Assembly: GCF_007748195.1 (NCBI RefSeq)
Contig: NZ_CP037920.1
Location: 6,318,300 to 6,382,299, forward strand
Source: Gimesia aquarii
GTDB lineage: Bacteria; Planctomycetota; Planctomycetia; Planctomycetales; Planctomycetaceae
Length of the DNA: 64,000 bases
Reading direction: 5' to 3'
The notes under the pieces are model-generated. The model saw nothing but the letters and a program-made list of their open reading frames with translations. It was not told the DNA's origin and searched no databases. The position numbers and the translations under genes are program-made. Of this stretch, positions 35,655 through 45,142 are shown piece after piece (the stretch's first letter is position 1; each line of letters starts with the position of its first letter).

Positions 35655-38600
35655 ATGACAGAAAAAAAACTTCCCGTTCTCCCAACGACTCAACCACAAC
35701 ATCCTGACATGGAAGAAGGGCTTTATCCTGCGCGCTGGTGGCATCAGACAGGTGAGAAAATTCTCTGTGATTTATGCCCCCGTGCTTGTTCGTTAGCGGA
35801 AGGCGATCGAGGCTTTTGTTTCGTCCGCCAGAATGTTGGTGGCCAGATGGCTTTGACCACCTATGGTCGTAGTACCGGGTTCTGTGTCGACCCGATCGAA
35901 AAAAAACCGCTGAATCATTTTTATCCTGGTTCAAGTGTACTTTCCTTTGGGACAGCTGGTTGCAATCTGGGTTGTAAGTTCTGCCAGAACTGGGACATTT
36001 CCAAATCGCGTGAAATCGAACGCCTGAGTGCCCGCGCTCTGCCAGAAGAAATTGCTGAGGTGGCGTCAGAATTGGGATGCCAGAGTGTCGCCTTCACGTA
36101 TAACGACCCCATCATTTGGGCTGAATATGCAATTGAGACTTCCAAAGCCTGTCATGCTAAAGGTATCAAAACCGTTGCCGTGACAGCCGGCTATATCACG
36201 GAAACAGCCCGCGCGGATTTTTTTGAACATATTGATGCCGCCAACATCGATTTGAAAGCATTCACAGAAGAGTTTTACTATCGTATCACACTTTCTCATC
36301 TTCAACCGGTATTGGATACATTGCGCTGGCTTAAACAGGAAACTGATGTCTGGTTCGAAATCACCAATCTGGTCATTCCCCAGGCCAACGATGGTGACAA
36401 CGAATTTCAACAGATGTGTGACTGGATTCTCAAGGAAATTGGCGATGACGTTCCCCTTCACTTTTCAGCCTTTCATCCCGATTTCCGCATGCTCGACCGA
36501 GGAGCGACTCCTCCTGAAACGCTGGTCCGCGCCAGAGAGATCGCGCTGAAAGCAGGCCTCAAATATGTCTATACCGGAAATGTGAATGATGTCACACGAC
36601 AGAGTACCTATTGTCCAAACTGCCAACAAACTTTAATCGAACGCAACTGGTACCAGTTAGGAAAATATGCCATTAATCAAGGGTGTTGTGGTTATTGTGG
36701 TACTCAGATTGCCGGTCACTTTGACGACCAACCAGGGACCTGGGGACAAAAGCGGCTGCCCGTTAACATCCAAGAGGTTTTGAAAAAGAATTCCCACACT
36801 CACTCTCAAAAAGTGAATCTTCAGAAAGGTTCTTCTACGATGTCGGCTCCTAGATCGTCCCAGAATATTGAACTCACACCTGAGCACGAGCAGAAACTAC
36901 TACAGAAAGCAACTTCCATTGTGGTGAGTACTGCCACGAACGGCAGGTCCGAAGAGATCTCCCTGGGTGAATTAGAACAGACAGTTGTCAACGGCGCCTT
37001 TGTGAGTTTAAAGCGACAAGGACAACTGCGTTCCTGTTGTGGAAATTTTGGACAACCAACGCCACTGGGACAGGCGTTGCAACAAGCGGCAGAACGCGCC
37101 GCCAAGGATGACCCCCGTTTTCCTCCGATTTCCGCGACTGAATTATCTCAACTTGATGTGGAAGTCTGGCTGTTATCCGAACTGGAAGAAGTGCAGGAAC
37201 AAGGGTCAGACCGTATCGATGCGGTCACTGTTGGTCTGCATGGCTTGCAGATTCATGCGCAGGGACGCAGTGGTTTATTATTGCCTGGTGTTCCCATCGA
37301 CCATGGATGGGAAGCTGAAGAATTTCTGAGTCAGACCTGTATTAAAGCAGGTCTCCCCCCTACCTCATGGAAAGAACAGGGAACCAGATTATTTCGGTAT
37401 CAGGGAGTATCCTGCTCTGCAAAGTTAGCAGAAATTGCTTCAGAACCAGTCGAAACGACGACACAACAAATTCTAGGCCCTCGCGAATTTGCTCAATATC
37501 TTCAATACGTACAATCGACAATCGAAGCCTTGATGAAGGGCCAGGTCCCCTCCTACTACTGTGCCGCCGTTTCCGATGCGAATATTCAAGGAGTTGCACT
37601 GTTGATTACAAGAACAGATTCTGAAGAGGAACTCGTTTTATCGAAATGGACCCTAAAACAATCGTTTCCGATGCAATCAACGGTCTTCTCGCTCTGTCAA
37701 CAGCTGGCCCAAATTGTGGCACAACAAAATCTGCGTGTGGGTGAATTTCAGGTCAAACTGGTTCTAGGCACAGATCCAGCAATGCATGGAAATATTGAAA
37801 AGGTGGATCTCTCGAATTTTGATTCAAAGAATCGTAGTCTGTTGCTGATACAAGGGCAGAAAACGGGCTGGTTCTTCGAACGCGAATTGGAAGCATTACT
37901 CACAGTAGCACAAGCACAGCAGGCGATGGGATTGATTCAACCAGAATCTGCTCAGGTCTTTAGCCTCGCGGTACAGACGGCTGCAACTCGTTTTCAAATC
38001 GTCAATCAGCCACGTGCAGAATTGGGTCCGGAGGTCAGGCCGCCCGGCGTCGCCGGTGCATTTTATCCAGCGGACCCTGGTACTGTCGAAGCGCAACTGG
38101 ATGACTTGTTCGATGAAGCAGAATCGCCAGAACGTTGGGCGGCAGCAATGGTTCCGCACGCGGGTTGGATGTATTCCGGAAAAATCGCCGCCGATGTATT
38201 AAAACGAATTCAATTACCATCCACAATTATTGTAATTGGTCCGAAACATACCCGTGCAGGAGTCGAATGGGCGGTCGCCCCTCATCAGGTATGGGAATTG
38301 CCGAATGGAAATCTGAAATCAGACGCCGATCTGGCTAAAAAGCTGGTTGAAAAGATTCCCGGTCTGGAACTGGATGCAGCCGCTCATCAAAAAGAACACG
38401 CGATTGAGGTTGAATTACCGCTGATTAAACGACTGGCCCCCGACGCTCATGTTGTGGGAATCGCCATCGGTAGTGGTAACTTGAAACGCTGCGAACAATT
38501 TGCTGAGGGTTTAGCTGATGTCATTCAGGAATTAGAGGAACCACCTCTCTTATTGATTTCCAGCGATATGAACCACTTTGCAACGGATTCAGAAAACCGC

Positions 38601-38837
38601 AGATTAGATGAACTGGCCTTAGAGAAGATGGTCGCTCTCGATCCTGATGGACTACTCAAAATAGTGAATGAGCAACATATTTCTATGTGTGGAGTCCTGC
38701 CTGCGATGATCGTGATGAAAACATTGCAAAAAATGGGCAATTTAAACCAGATAGAGCAAGTTGGATATGCTACATCTGGCGATATTACAGGAGATCGATC
38801 CCGTGTCGTAGGTTATGCAGGCCTTTTGATAAACTAA
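35655..38837 (+). CDS. AmmeMemoRadiSam fusion: radical SAM + AMMECR1 + MEMO1
   Basis: 1060 residues joining the three parts of the AmmeMemoRadiSam system. The radical SAM part (about 1-390) has an N-terminal zinc-like motif (LCDLCPRAC), the cluster motif C-x3-C-x2-C at Cys103, Cys107 and Cys110, and a second Cys-rich knuckle (CPNCQQ, CCGYCG) near 320-350. The AMMECR1 domain (about 400-595) has GQLRSCCGNFG (457-466) and GLLLPGVPIDHGWEAEEFL. About 200 residues of unclear fold follow. MEMO1 occupies about 796-1060 with VAGAFYPADP, PHAGWMYSG, EHAIEVELPL, SSDMNHFA and SMCGVLP, matching the known His and Cys metal-site positions. The reaction is unknown; other genomes encode these as two or three genes. 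An ATG at 36840 with AAAGG upstream could start the second half separately. Confidence 0.9.
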   Translation: MTEKKLPVLPTTQPQHPDMEEGLYPARWWHQTGEKILCDLCPRACSLAEGDRGFCFVRQNVGGQMALTTYGRSTGFCVDPIEKKPLNHFYPGSSVLSFGTAGCNLGCKFCQNWDISKSREIERLSARALPEEIAEVASELGCQSVAFTYNDPIIWAEYAIETSKACHAKGIKTVAVTAGYITETARADFFEHIDAANIDLKAFTEEFYYRITLSHLQPVLDTLRWLKQETDVWFEITNLVIPQANDGDNEFQQMCDWILKEIGDDVPLHFSAFHPDFRMLDRGATPPETLVRAREIALKAGLKYVYTGNVNDVTRQSTYCPNCQQTLIERNWYQLGKYAINQGCCGYCGTQIAGHFDDQPGTWGQKRLPVNIQEVLKKNSHTHSQKVNLQKGSSTMSAPRSSQNIELTPEHEQKLLQKATSIVVSTATNGRSEEISLGELEQTVVNGAFVSLKRQGQLRSCCGNFGQPTPLGQALQQAAERAAKDDPRFPPISATELSQLDVEVWLLSELEEVQEQGSDRIDAVTVGLHGLQIHAQGRSGLLLPGVPIDHGWEAEEFLSQTCIKAGLPPTSWKEQGTRLFRYQGVSCSAKLAEIASEPVETTTQQILGPREFAQYLQYVQSTIEALMKGQVPSYYCAAVSDANIQGVALLITRTDSEEELVLSKWTLKQSFPMQSTVFSLCQQLAQIVAQQNLRVGEFQVKLVLGTDPAMHGNIEKVDLSNFDSKNRSLLLIQGQKTGWFFERELEALLTVAQAQQAMGLIQPESAQVFSLAVQTAATRFQIVNQPRAELGPEVRPPGVAGAFYPADPGTVEAQLDDLFDEAESPERWAAAMVPHAGWMYSGKIAADVLKRIQLPSTIIVIGPKHTRAGVEWAVAPHQVWELPNGNLKSDADLAKKLVEKIPGLELDAAAHQKEHAIEVELPLIKRLAPDAHVVGIAIGSGNLKRCEQFAEGLADVIQELEEPPLLLISSDMNHFATDSENRRLDELALEKMVALDPDGLLKIVNEQHISMCGVLPAMIVMKTLQKMGNLNQIEQVGYATSGDITGDRSRVVGYAGLLIN

Positions 38838-38984
38838 TTGACGACATTGTTGAACGTCAGATTCATTTCGTGGGATTCATGAAAATTGATGATGACCAAT
38901 TCCTATGTTTTCTACTAAAATCCCGACTCTGTCAGTTTTTAGTTATTTAAAGTATGCGTGCCAGCGGAATCGGAGCCTTGTGAT

Positions 38985-40898
38985 ATGTCTATTGGTCGAA
39001 TCTCATTTTTAACAGTCTTCGCACTTCTTATTTCAATTTCCGACTCGTTGTCGGCAGCAGATGCTCCCTCTGTGGAATTGGCGTTAACATTCAAGCCGAT
39101 TCAGAAAGACGTCGAAATTGAAATCCCGGCAAAGTCGGATTATAGCCGTTGTAAGGTCGAAGTGGAGCAAGGCAAAAAGAGTTCGGGATGGGTCGTTTAT
39201 GGTCCGAACGGGCAGATACTAAGACGTTTTGTTGATACAAACGGCGACAATGTTGTCGATCAATGGCGATATTATAATCGCGGCCTGGAAGTATACCGCG
39301 ATATCGATTCGAACTTTAATAATAAAGTAGATAGCTCGCGCTGGATGAATCTGGCAGGAACTCGCTGGGGCATTGACAGTGATGAAAATGGCGAGATTGA
39401 TGAATGGAAAATGATCTCTGCCGAAGAAGTGACCAGGGTCGCAGTGGCAGCTTTAGCAAAAAATGACGCGCGTGCATTCAAGACGCTGATGATCACTGAT
39501 GAAGAGCTTGCCCAATCAGGAATTAAAAATCCTTTTTCAGATAAGATTCGTGAATCCGTGAAGGGGGCCAAACAAGGCCTTTCCACGATGCTTTCCAAAA
39601 CCAAAATGATTACTCCTGATACGGTTTGGGTTCGCTTTGATGGTTCCATGCCCGGACTGGTCCCTGCCGACGATATTAAAACGGATAAAGATTTACATGT
39701 CTTTGAAAATGTAATGGCCATCGTGGATACCAAGGGAAAAAGTGGCTTGATTCAATTTGGCGAGCTGATCCGAGTCGGAAACAACTGGAGGCTGACTCAG
39801 GTTCCCCTGCCAATCGAAGGGGAATCGATGCAGGTCACCGAAGGGGGAGTCCTGATGCAACCTGTCGCCGGGAATGCTGCTCTGCCCACCAATACGACAG
39901 TCGGTCTTTCCAAAGAAATGCAATCCTTATTGGATCAACTACAGAAACTGGACCAAAACAGTCCCACACCAGACAAAGGTCCCAAAGCAATTGCAAAATA
40001 CAACGCGGATCGAGTTGTGATCATTGAGAAGCTGATTGCCGCTGCCAAAAATGAGGACGAACGAGCACAATGGATCCGGCAGATGGTCGATGGATTAGCG
40101 GCAGCCGTCCAGACCGTTGGTTATCGAGATGGTTTAAAACAGTTACAGAAAATCAGAGACGAGCTACAGAAAAATTCACAGGACCAGGATCTGGTCGCTT
40201 ATGTTACATACCGTACTTTGCTGGCTGATTACAGTTCGCAGTTGCAATCAACACAAAGTGACAAACTCCGCGATGTGCAAGGTTGGTGGCTGACTCAGTT
40301 AGAAAACTTTATCAAGAAGTATCCGAACTCGGATGATTCTGCAGAAGCCATGTTACAATTGGCTGTCACACAGGAATTCAGTGGGAAAGTCGCTGAATCT
40401 AAAAAGTGGTATACAAAACTGGTAGAAAATCATGGCAGTTCGGAGGCGGGTACACGGGGCGCAGGAGCACTGCGTCGAATGAACCTGGCTGGCAAAGAAC
40501 TCGAATTAGCGGGAACCTCTCTGGCAGGCGGTAGCATTAATGCCAAGCAATATCGAGGCAAAGCGCTGCTGGTCATCTTCTGGTCGAGTTGGTGTAAACC
40601 ATGCACAGAAGACCTGCCACAAATTCAAGAACTTTATAAAAAATACCACAGCCAGGGTTTTGATGTGTTGGGAATTAATCTTGATGCGACATCAGATCTG
40701 GCGGAAGCCTACATCAAACAGCACAAAATTACCTGGGCTCAGATTCATGAACAGGGTGGACTGGAAAGCGCTCCCGCGCGTGACTTTGGAGTCATCTCAC
40801 TGCCAACAATGTTCCTGGTCGATAAATCTGGTAAGGTTGTTAACCGAAGTGCGACAGTATCTGATCTCAAAAAAGCACTCCCTGATTTACTGAAATAG
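38985..40898 (+). CDS. Exported TlpA-like thioredoxin protein with Ca-binding repeats
   Basis: 637 residues from the ATG at 38985; a GTG at 38958 is longer. The signal peptide covers about 1-25 (ends at SLSAAD). Three Asp-rich loops follow near residues 80-140 (DTNGDNVVDQW, DSNFNNKVDSS, DSDENGEIDEW), resembling EF-hand or dockerin calcium loops. The middle has helical TPR-like repeats, including QLAVTQEFSGKVAESKKWY. The C-terminal 140 residues form the thioredoxin fold, with WSSWCKPC (Cys537, Cys540) and the cis-Pro strand ISLPTMFLVDK. TlpA-like proteins reduce disulfides, often in cytochrome c maturation, which fits the many exported cytochromes here. The HisA-like gene converges 7 bases away. 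Confidence 0.83.
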   Translation: MSIGRISFLTVFALLISISDSLSAADAPSVELALTFKPIQKDVEIEIPAKSDYSRCKVEVEQGKKSSGWVVYGPNGQILRRFVDTNGDNVVDQWRYYNRGLEVYRDIDSNFNNKVDSSRWMNLAGTRWGIDSDENGEIDEWKMISAEEVTRVAVAALAKNDARAFKTLMITDEELAQSGIKNPFSDKIRESVKGAKQGLSTMLSKTKMITPDTVWVRFDGSMPGLVPADDIKTDKDLHVFENVMAIVDTKGKSGLIQFGELIRVGNNWRLTQVPLPIEGESMQVTEGGVLMQPVAGNAALPTNTTVGLSKEMQSLLDQLQKLDQNSPTPDKGPKAIAKYNADRVVIIEKLIAAAKNEDERAQWIRQMVDGLAAAVQTVGYRDGLKQLQKIRDELQKNSQDQDLVAYVTYRTLLADYSSQLQSTQSDKLRDVQGWWLTQLENFIKKYPNSDDSAEAMLQLAVTQEFSGKVAESKKWYTKLVENHGSSEAGTRGAGALRRMNLAGKELELAGTSLAGGSINAKQYRGKALLVIFWSSWCKPCTEDLPQIQELYKKYHSQGFDVLGINLDATSDLAEAYIKQHKITWAQIHEQGGLESAPARDFGVISLPTMFLVDKSGKVVNRSATVSDLKKALPDLLK

Positions 40899-40905
40899 GG
40901 ATTCA

Positions 40906-41649
40906 TTAAATCAGTGAAAGAACTGCTTCTCTGTCGATTCGACCATCGTGTAGCGCAGACGCAACCAGAACCGCATCCGCGTCAAGTTTGGCCTGCGCCA
41001 TGAGATCGTTACAGTTTTGAATCCCACCACCGGTAATCAATCGCAATTCCGGGTAGCGACTGCGTAATATGTAGCAGAGCTCTTCTGTTCCCGTCCCCTT
41101 CCCCGTGCCAACTTGTGCCAGATCCAACAAGATCATCTGCTGAATTCCCTGACTGAGACTCAACTCTGCGATTTTCAACGGATCTTTGATCAATGCATAT
41201 TCGTTATGAGGCACATCGCTAACAAGGGGCTGTCCCTGTTTGAGATCGAGACTAAAGACAGTCTGCTGCGAACCCCACTGCTCGACCAATTGTCCCAACT
41301 CTTGAGGCCCGGCCAATGTTTCCAAACCAGCCACAACCGAAATTCCCGGTAGAGAAGTGAGCGGTTGGCTATCAGCGGCATATCGCAGGCCACAGTCCAG
41401 TAGAAATGTGAATTCGTGATCAAGTAAATTCTGATAAAGATCCAAATTGAGTTTACCATGAACGATTGCATCTAGGTCAGCAACATAGAACTCTGAGATT
41501 TGAAATTCATCTCGTAAGGCGCGAGCGATATCAAGGGGCTGATTGGACTCTGTCAAACGACTTTGAATCGGCTGATAAGTATCACGTTGGCCGGCAACCC
41601 CGCGAACAACCTTTTGATTGAGAATGTCTAGGACAGGCAGAATTTTCAT
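40906..41649 (-). CDS. HisA-like (beta/alpha)8-barrel protein
   Basis: 247 residues. The fold and order match the HisA/HisF barrel: MKILPVLDI with the catalytic-type Asp8, YVADLDAI, a second Asp at 135 in VFSLDLKQGQP, and the phosphate-binding LITGGGIQ near residue 205-210. Distances to both acidic residues fit HisA. But the expected TDI-x-x-DG segment reads LDLAQVGTGKGTG, and no other histidine-synthesis gene is nearby. So it may be a paralogue with another substrate. HisA-like proteins occur in planctomycete C1-transfer (methanofuran/methanopterin-type) gene sets; this link is suggestive only. Confidence 0.75.
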   Translation of the reverse strand: MKILPVLDILNQKVVRGVAGQRDTYQPIQSRLTESNQPLDIARALRDEFQISEFYVADLDAIVHGKLNLDLYQNLLDHEFTFLLDCGLRYAADSQPLTSLPGISVVAGLETLAGPQELGQLVEQWGSQQTVFSLDLKQGQPLVSDVPHNEYALIKDPLKIAELSLSQGIQQMILLDLAQVGTGKGTGTEELCYILRSRYPELRLITGGGIQNCNDLMAQAKLDADAVLVASALHDGRIDREAVLSLI

Positions 41650-41833
41650 TGATCGATTTTCAGTTTAAACTCAAATTTAAATTATGTGTGCGTGCAGAAA
41701 TAAAAGCGACTTTGACTGTCTTTGGAACGAGTGACTCCCTTATTTCTAATTCACTGACTAAAATAACAGTTTCAGAACAGAATTTTGATCTCACACACAG
41801 AGATTTTCTTGATTCAAGCATAAAGACAAGCTG

Positions 41834-42310
41834 ATGAAATTATTCGAAGCAGATCTGACAAACGCACAACATGCCAATGCGGTCGTTTTTTTGTTAAACA
41901 GTTATGCCAGTAGTCCTGAAGGAGGCGGCAAACCACTACCCGACGAGGTACAGGAAAATCTTGCCAACGCATTGCAAAAACGGCCTGAAGCGGTCGTGGT
42001 ATTAGCATTTGAAGACGAAGAGCCTGTCGGACTGGTAATTTGCATGGAAGGTTTTTCAACATTCTCGTGTAAACCACTCATGAATATTCATGATGTTTTT
42101 GTGGCAGCGACATTTCGTGGACAAGGTGTATCAAGACGACTATTTGAACGAGTCGAAGACATTGCCAAAGCGCGGGGATGCTGTAAACTGACTTTAGAAG
42201 TTTTAGAAGGAAATCAGGTTGCTCAAGCCGCTTATTCGAAATTCGGATTCTCTGGCTACGAACTCGACCCTCAAATGGGAAGGGCACTGTTCTGGGAAAA
42301 GAAGCTATAA
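41834..42310 (+). CDS. GNAT-family N-acetyltransferase
   Basis: 158 residues, a single GNAT domain. Acetyl-CoA-binding motif A is visible as DVFVAATFRGQGVSRRLFERVEDIA, with the R/Q-x-x-G-x-G/A turn as RGQGVS. A final strand LTLEVLEGNQVAQAAYSKFGF holds the conserved tyrosine region. The substrate is unknown. It is followed 39 bases later by the PfkB kinase on the same strand and may be cotranscribed. Confidence 0.9.
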   Translation: MKLFEADLTNAQHANAVVFLLNSYASSPEGGGKPLPDEVQENLANALQKRPEAVVVLAFEDEEPVGLVICMEGFSTFSCKPLMNIHDVFVAATFRGQGVSRRLFERVEDIAKARGCCKLTLEVLEGNQVAQAAYSKFGFSGYELDPQMGRALFWEKKL

Positions 42311-42349
42311 AGTAAGACCTGGTATTACTCGAAATTAAGAGTCGATTTT

Positions 42350-43270
42350 ATGAAGCATGATGTTGTCGGGGTGGGTACCGTTGTCGTCGATCACCTGGTT
42401 CTTTTATCTCAACATCCCGAGCAGGATGCCAAAACAAATATTATCAGCGACGCCTATCAGATAGGTGGTCCTGTACCAACGGCACAGGTTCTGTTATCAC
42501 GCTTCGGAAAAGCGTGTGCCTTCATAGGCAGTTGGGGCGATGATCAATATGGCCCCCTCATCGAGCGAAATCTGGCTGCGGAAAATCTCAATTTGGAAGC
42601 CAGTCGGATGTTAGCAGGAACCCGCTCAGGTTATGCGCAAGTCTGGATTGACGAACAGGCGGGAACACGCACGATTGCCTGCTATCGCCCCCAGTCCTGT
42701 CTACAACCAGATGAGCTGGATCTAAAGCTCATCCAACAGGCCAGAGCAATCCATCTGGATGGTTGGCCAGAAGAAACCTGCTTCGCTGCTGCGAAGGTAG
42801 CAAGGCAGGCAGGCGTCAAAGTTTGTCTGGATGCAGGTTCTTTAAAACCGGGTATGGAACAGTTGATTCCTTATTTGAACGTTATGAATTGCCCTCGTCG
42901 GTTTTTGACTGAGTATCTGCAAACCGATGATATTCACACAGGGGGGAAAGCGCTCCTCGAACAGGGACCAGAACTAGTCACGATTACCGATGGTACTCAA
43001 GGTGCGTGGCTCTTCACAAAAGAAGTGTGCTTACACTGTGCAGCACTGCCTGTTCTCTCACTCGATACAACCGGTGCGGGAGATGTATTCTCCGGTGCTT
43101 TGATCTATGGCATCTTGGAAGCGTGGCCCTTGGATCGTACCTTGAAGTTTGCCTGTATCACTGCGGCACTCAAATGCGAGCGGCTGGGAAATCGAGATGC
43201 ACTACCCAAGCTAGCCGAAATTGAAGCCGTTTTGCAAACTAGGGACTTGCCTCTTTCACGATGGGATTGA
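42350..43270 (+). CDS. PfkB-family sugar/nucleoside kinase
   Basis: 306 residues. Both PfkB signatures are visible: the N-terminal GGPVPTAQVLLSRFG region and the C-terminal DTTGAGDVFSGAL (239-251) with the catalytic Asp245. It would phosphorylate a sugar or nucleoside using ATP. The specificity cannot be read from the sequence; ribokinase-like and fructokinase-like members share this layout. The last 32 bases overlap the convergent FAH-family gene. Confidence 0.9.
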   Translation: MKHDVVGVGTVVVDHLVLLSQHPEQDAKTNIISDAYQIGGPVPTAQVLLSRFGKACAFIGSWGDDQYGPLIERNLAAENLNLEASRMLAGTRSGYAQVWIDEQAGTRTIACYRPQSCLQPDELDLKLIQQARAIHLDGWPEETCFAAAKVARQAGVKVCLDAGSLKPGMEQLIPYLNVMNCPRRFLTEYLQTDDIHTGGKALLEQGPELVTITDGTQGAWLFTKEVCLHCAALPVLSLDTTGAGDVFSGALIYGILEAWPLDRTLKFACITAALKCERLGNRDALPKLAEIEAVLQTRDLPLSRWD

Positions 43271-44117
43271 TGAGGGTTCCAATCCCGTTGATTTCGATAG
43301 AAACAATGTCACGGTCTTCAAGAGTGAATTCATCTGGGGGTACAATCCCGGTACCAGTTAATAAAATCGCACCTAGAGGAAACTCATTTTCTTTGCCTAG
43401 CCATTCAATTAAATCTTCAAGTCCACGCGCCATTTCCTCAATGGAAGTAGTACCCTGAAACACTTCTTCCCCACCGCGTTCAATGACGAGTGTGATTTTG
43501 GTTTCCTCGCGTGGTAGAGGCTCCTCATGCAACAGGATACACGGACCAAGTCCGCAACACTGCTTGTAGAGTTTTGCCTGGGGAAGATAAAGCGGGTTTT
43601 CTCCCTCGATATCTCTGGCAGACATGTCGTTGCCGATGGTATAGCCCACTAACTTTAAATCGGGTGAGACTACCAAAGCTAACTCGGGTTCTGGTACGGA
43701 CCATTGGCTATCATAACGCACACGCACCGGTTGATTCGGTCCGCAGACGCGGCTGGGGGTCGCTTTGAAAAAGAGTTCGGGGCGATCTGCTGTGTAAACC
43801 TGATCGTAGTGTGAAGCAGCAGCTTCCGATTCTTCCATTCGTGCTACCTGACTGCGTTTATACGTCACCCCGGCGGCCCAGACTTCCTGATGATCAAGGG
43901 GCGCCAGAAATTCCAGTTGGTTAAGTGGTACTGGAGGTAGCTCGGTGTCGATCAGAAAATTTGCGAGTCCTGCGGGATCAGGAGCATACAAAATATCCGA
44001 TAGTCGATGACAGTTTTCTACCTGAGTGAGATCCAGAAGTCGAACCTGATTCTCTTCCACGATGGCAACGTGCCGTTCTCCGCTTGACAATAAAACTTTA
44101 GCGAGTTTCATCTTCAT
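43239..44117 (-). CDS. Fumarylacetoacetate hydrolase family protein
   Basis: 292 residues. The C-terminal FAH domain has the metal ligands in EPELALVV and GYTIGNDMSARDIEGE. The pattern AAGVTYKRSQVARMEE and the short N-terminal domain fit the 2-keto-3-deoxy-arabinonate dehydratase or 5-oxopent-3-ene-tricarboxylate-type branches, so it probably acts on a 2-keto acid from sugar or aromatic breakdown. The start overlaps the RluD-like stop by four bases (ATGA). It ends convergently inside the pfkB gene. Confidence 0.88.
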   Translation of the reverse strand: MKMKLAKVLLSSGERHVAIVEENQVRLLDLTQVENCHRLSDILYAPDPAGLANFLIDTELPPVPLNQLEFLAPLDHQEVWAAGVTYKRSQVARMEESEAAASHYDQVYTADRPELFFKATPSRVCGPNQPVRVRYDSQWSVPEPELALVVSPDLKLVGYTIGNDMSARDIEGENPLYLPQAKLYKQCCGLGPCILLHEEPLPREETKITLVIERGGEEVFQGTTSIEEMARGLEDLIEWLGKENEFPLGAILLTGTGIVPPDEFTLEDRDIVSIEINGIGTLINPIVKEASP

Positions 44118-45142
44118 TCGTCCTTCTGGTATTGGTCTAACGCAGCGAGTGTAAGTTCCATGTCTTCAGGTAATGGTGCCTCAAACGTCATTGGTTTTCC
44201 ACTCTGTGGGTGGTTAAATTCCAAACAAAATGCATGCAGCGCCTGGCGGCTGATTAACAAATCGTTTTCGCCTGCTTCTGCATCTACTTCAGCATGGACA
44301 TTCAGATCATTGATTTTTAAAGCAGTGCGACCTCCATAAACACGGTCAGCAACGATTGAGTGACCGATATGCTGCATATGAACTCGCAACTGATGAGTGC
44401 GCCCCGTACGTGGTTTAAGCCGGACATAAGAAAACGCTTTATAACGCCTGATGGTTTCATAATACGTAAACGCATCACGGGCATTACCACCTTCGTCACA
44501 AACAATCATTTTTTCCCGGTGACGTGGATGCACACATATAAAGGTTTCGATGAAATCGCTGTCAAATTCGAGGCGCCCCCAGACGATTGCCCGGTATTCC
44601 TTCTGTACTTCGCGTTTCTCAAATTGCGTACTCAATCGTGCATGTACCTGATTATCTTTCGCGACCACCAGCAAACCACTGGTATTCCGATCCAGCCGAT
44701 GGACAATTCCCGGACGAAACTGACCGGCAACATCACTTAATTGATCGAAATGGTGTTGCAGTGCTCCCGCCAACGTCCCTGCATAATTCCCTTTTCCCGG
44801 ATGCACAATCATATCAGACGGTTTATTGATGACGGCAATCGCTTCATCTTCATAGACGATGTCGAGAGGAATATCTTCCGGCGGCAACTGATTATCGGGC
44901 ATTTCCGGCAAGCGGATCGAAACACGATCATTGACGCGCATCCGCCGTGCCGCTTTCACAGGTAAGCCATTGACGAGAACGGCCTCCTGTTTGATAGCTT
45001 TCTGAAATAAGACACGCGTGTAATTCGGATACAGGCGACTTAGATAATGGTCTATCCGCCAACCATGAGCGCGTGCCTCAACTGTAATTTCAATCGGCTC
45101 ACTCGAGAGTTCGGGAGGTGACGAAATTTCGTCAGACATCAT
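44114..45142 (-). CDS. RluA/RluD-family pseudouridine synthase
   Basis: 342 residues. An S4 RNA-binding domain spans about 18-80. The catalytic domain carries the family motif HRLDRNTSGLLVVAKD (148-163) with catalytic Asp151. The closing RTHQLRVHMQHIGHSIVAD motif is also present. Such enzymes convert uridines in 23S rRNA to pseudouridine; RluD (positions 1911/1915/1917) is the best guess because of the S4 domain. It overlaps both neighbours by four bases (ATGA), so the three genes are translationally coupled. Confidence 0.93.
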   Translation of the reverse strand: MMSDEISSPPELSSEPIEITVEARAHGWRIDHYLSRLYPNYTRVLFQKAIKQEAVLVNGLPVKAARRMRVNDRVSIRLPEMPDNQLPPEDIPLDIVYEDEAIAVINKPSDMIVHPGKGNYAGTLAGALQHHFDQLSDVAGQFRPGIVHRLDRNTSGLLVVAKDNQVHARLSTQFEKREVQKEYRAIVWGRLEFDSDFIETFICVHPRHREKMIVCDEGGNARDAFTYYETIRRYKAFSYVRLKPRTGRTHQLRVHMQHIGHSIVADRVYGGRTALKINDLNVHAEVDAEAGENDLLISRQALHAFCLEFNHPQSGKPMTFEAPLPEDMELTLAALDQYQKDE

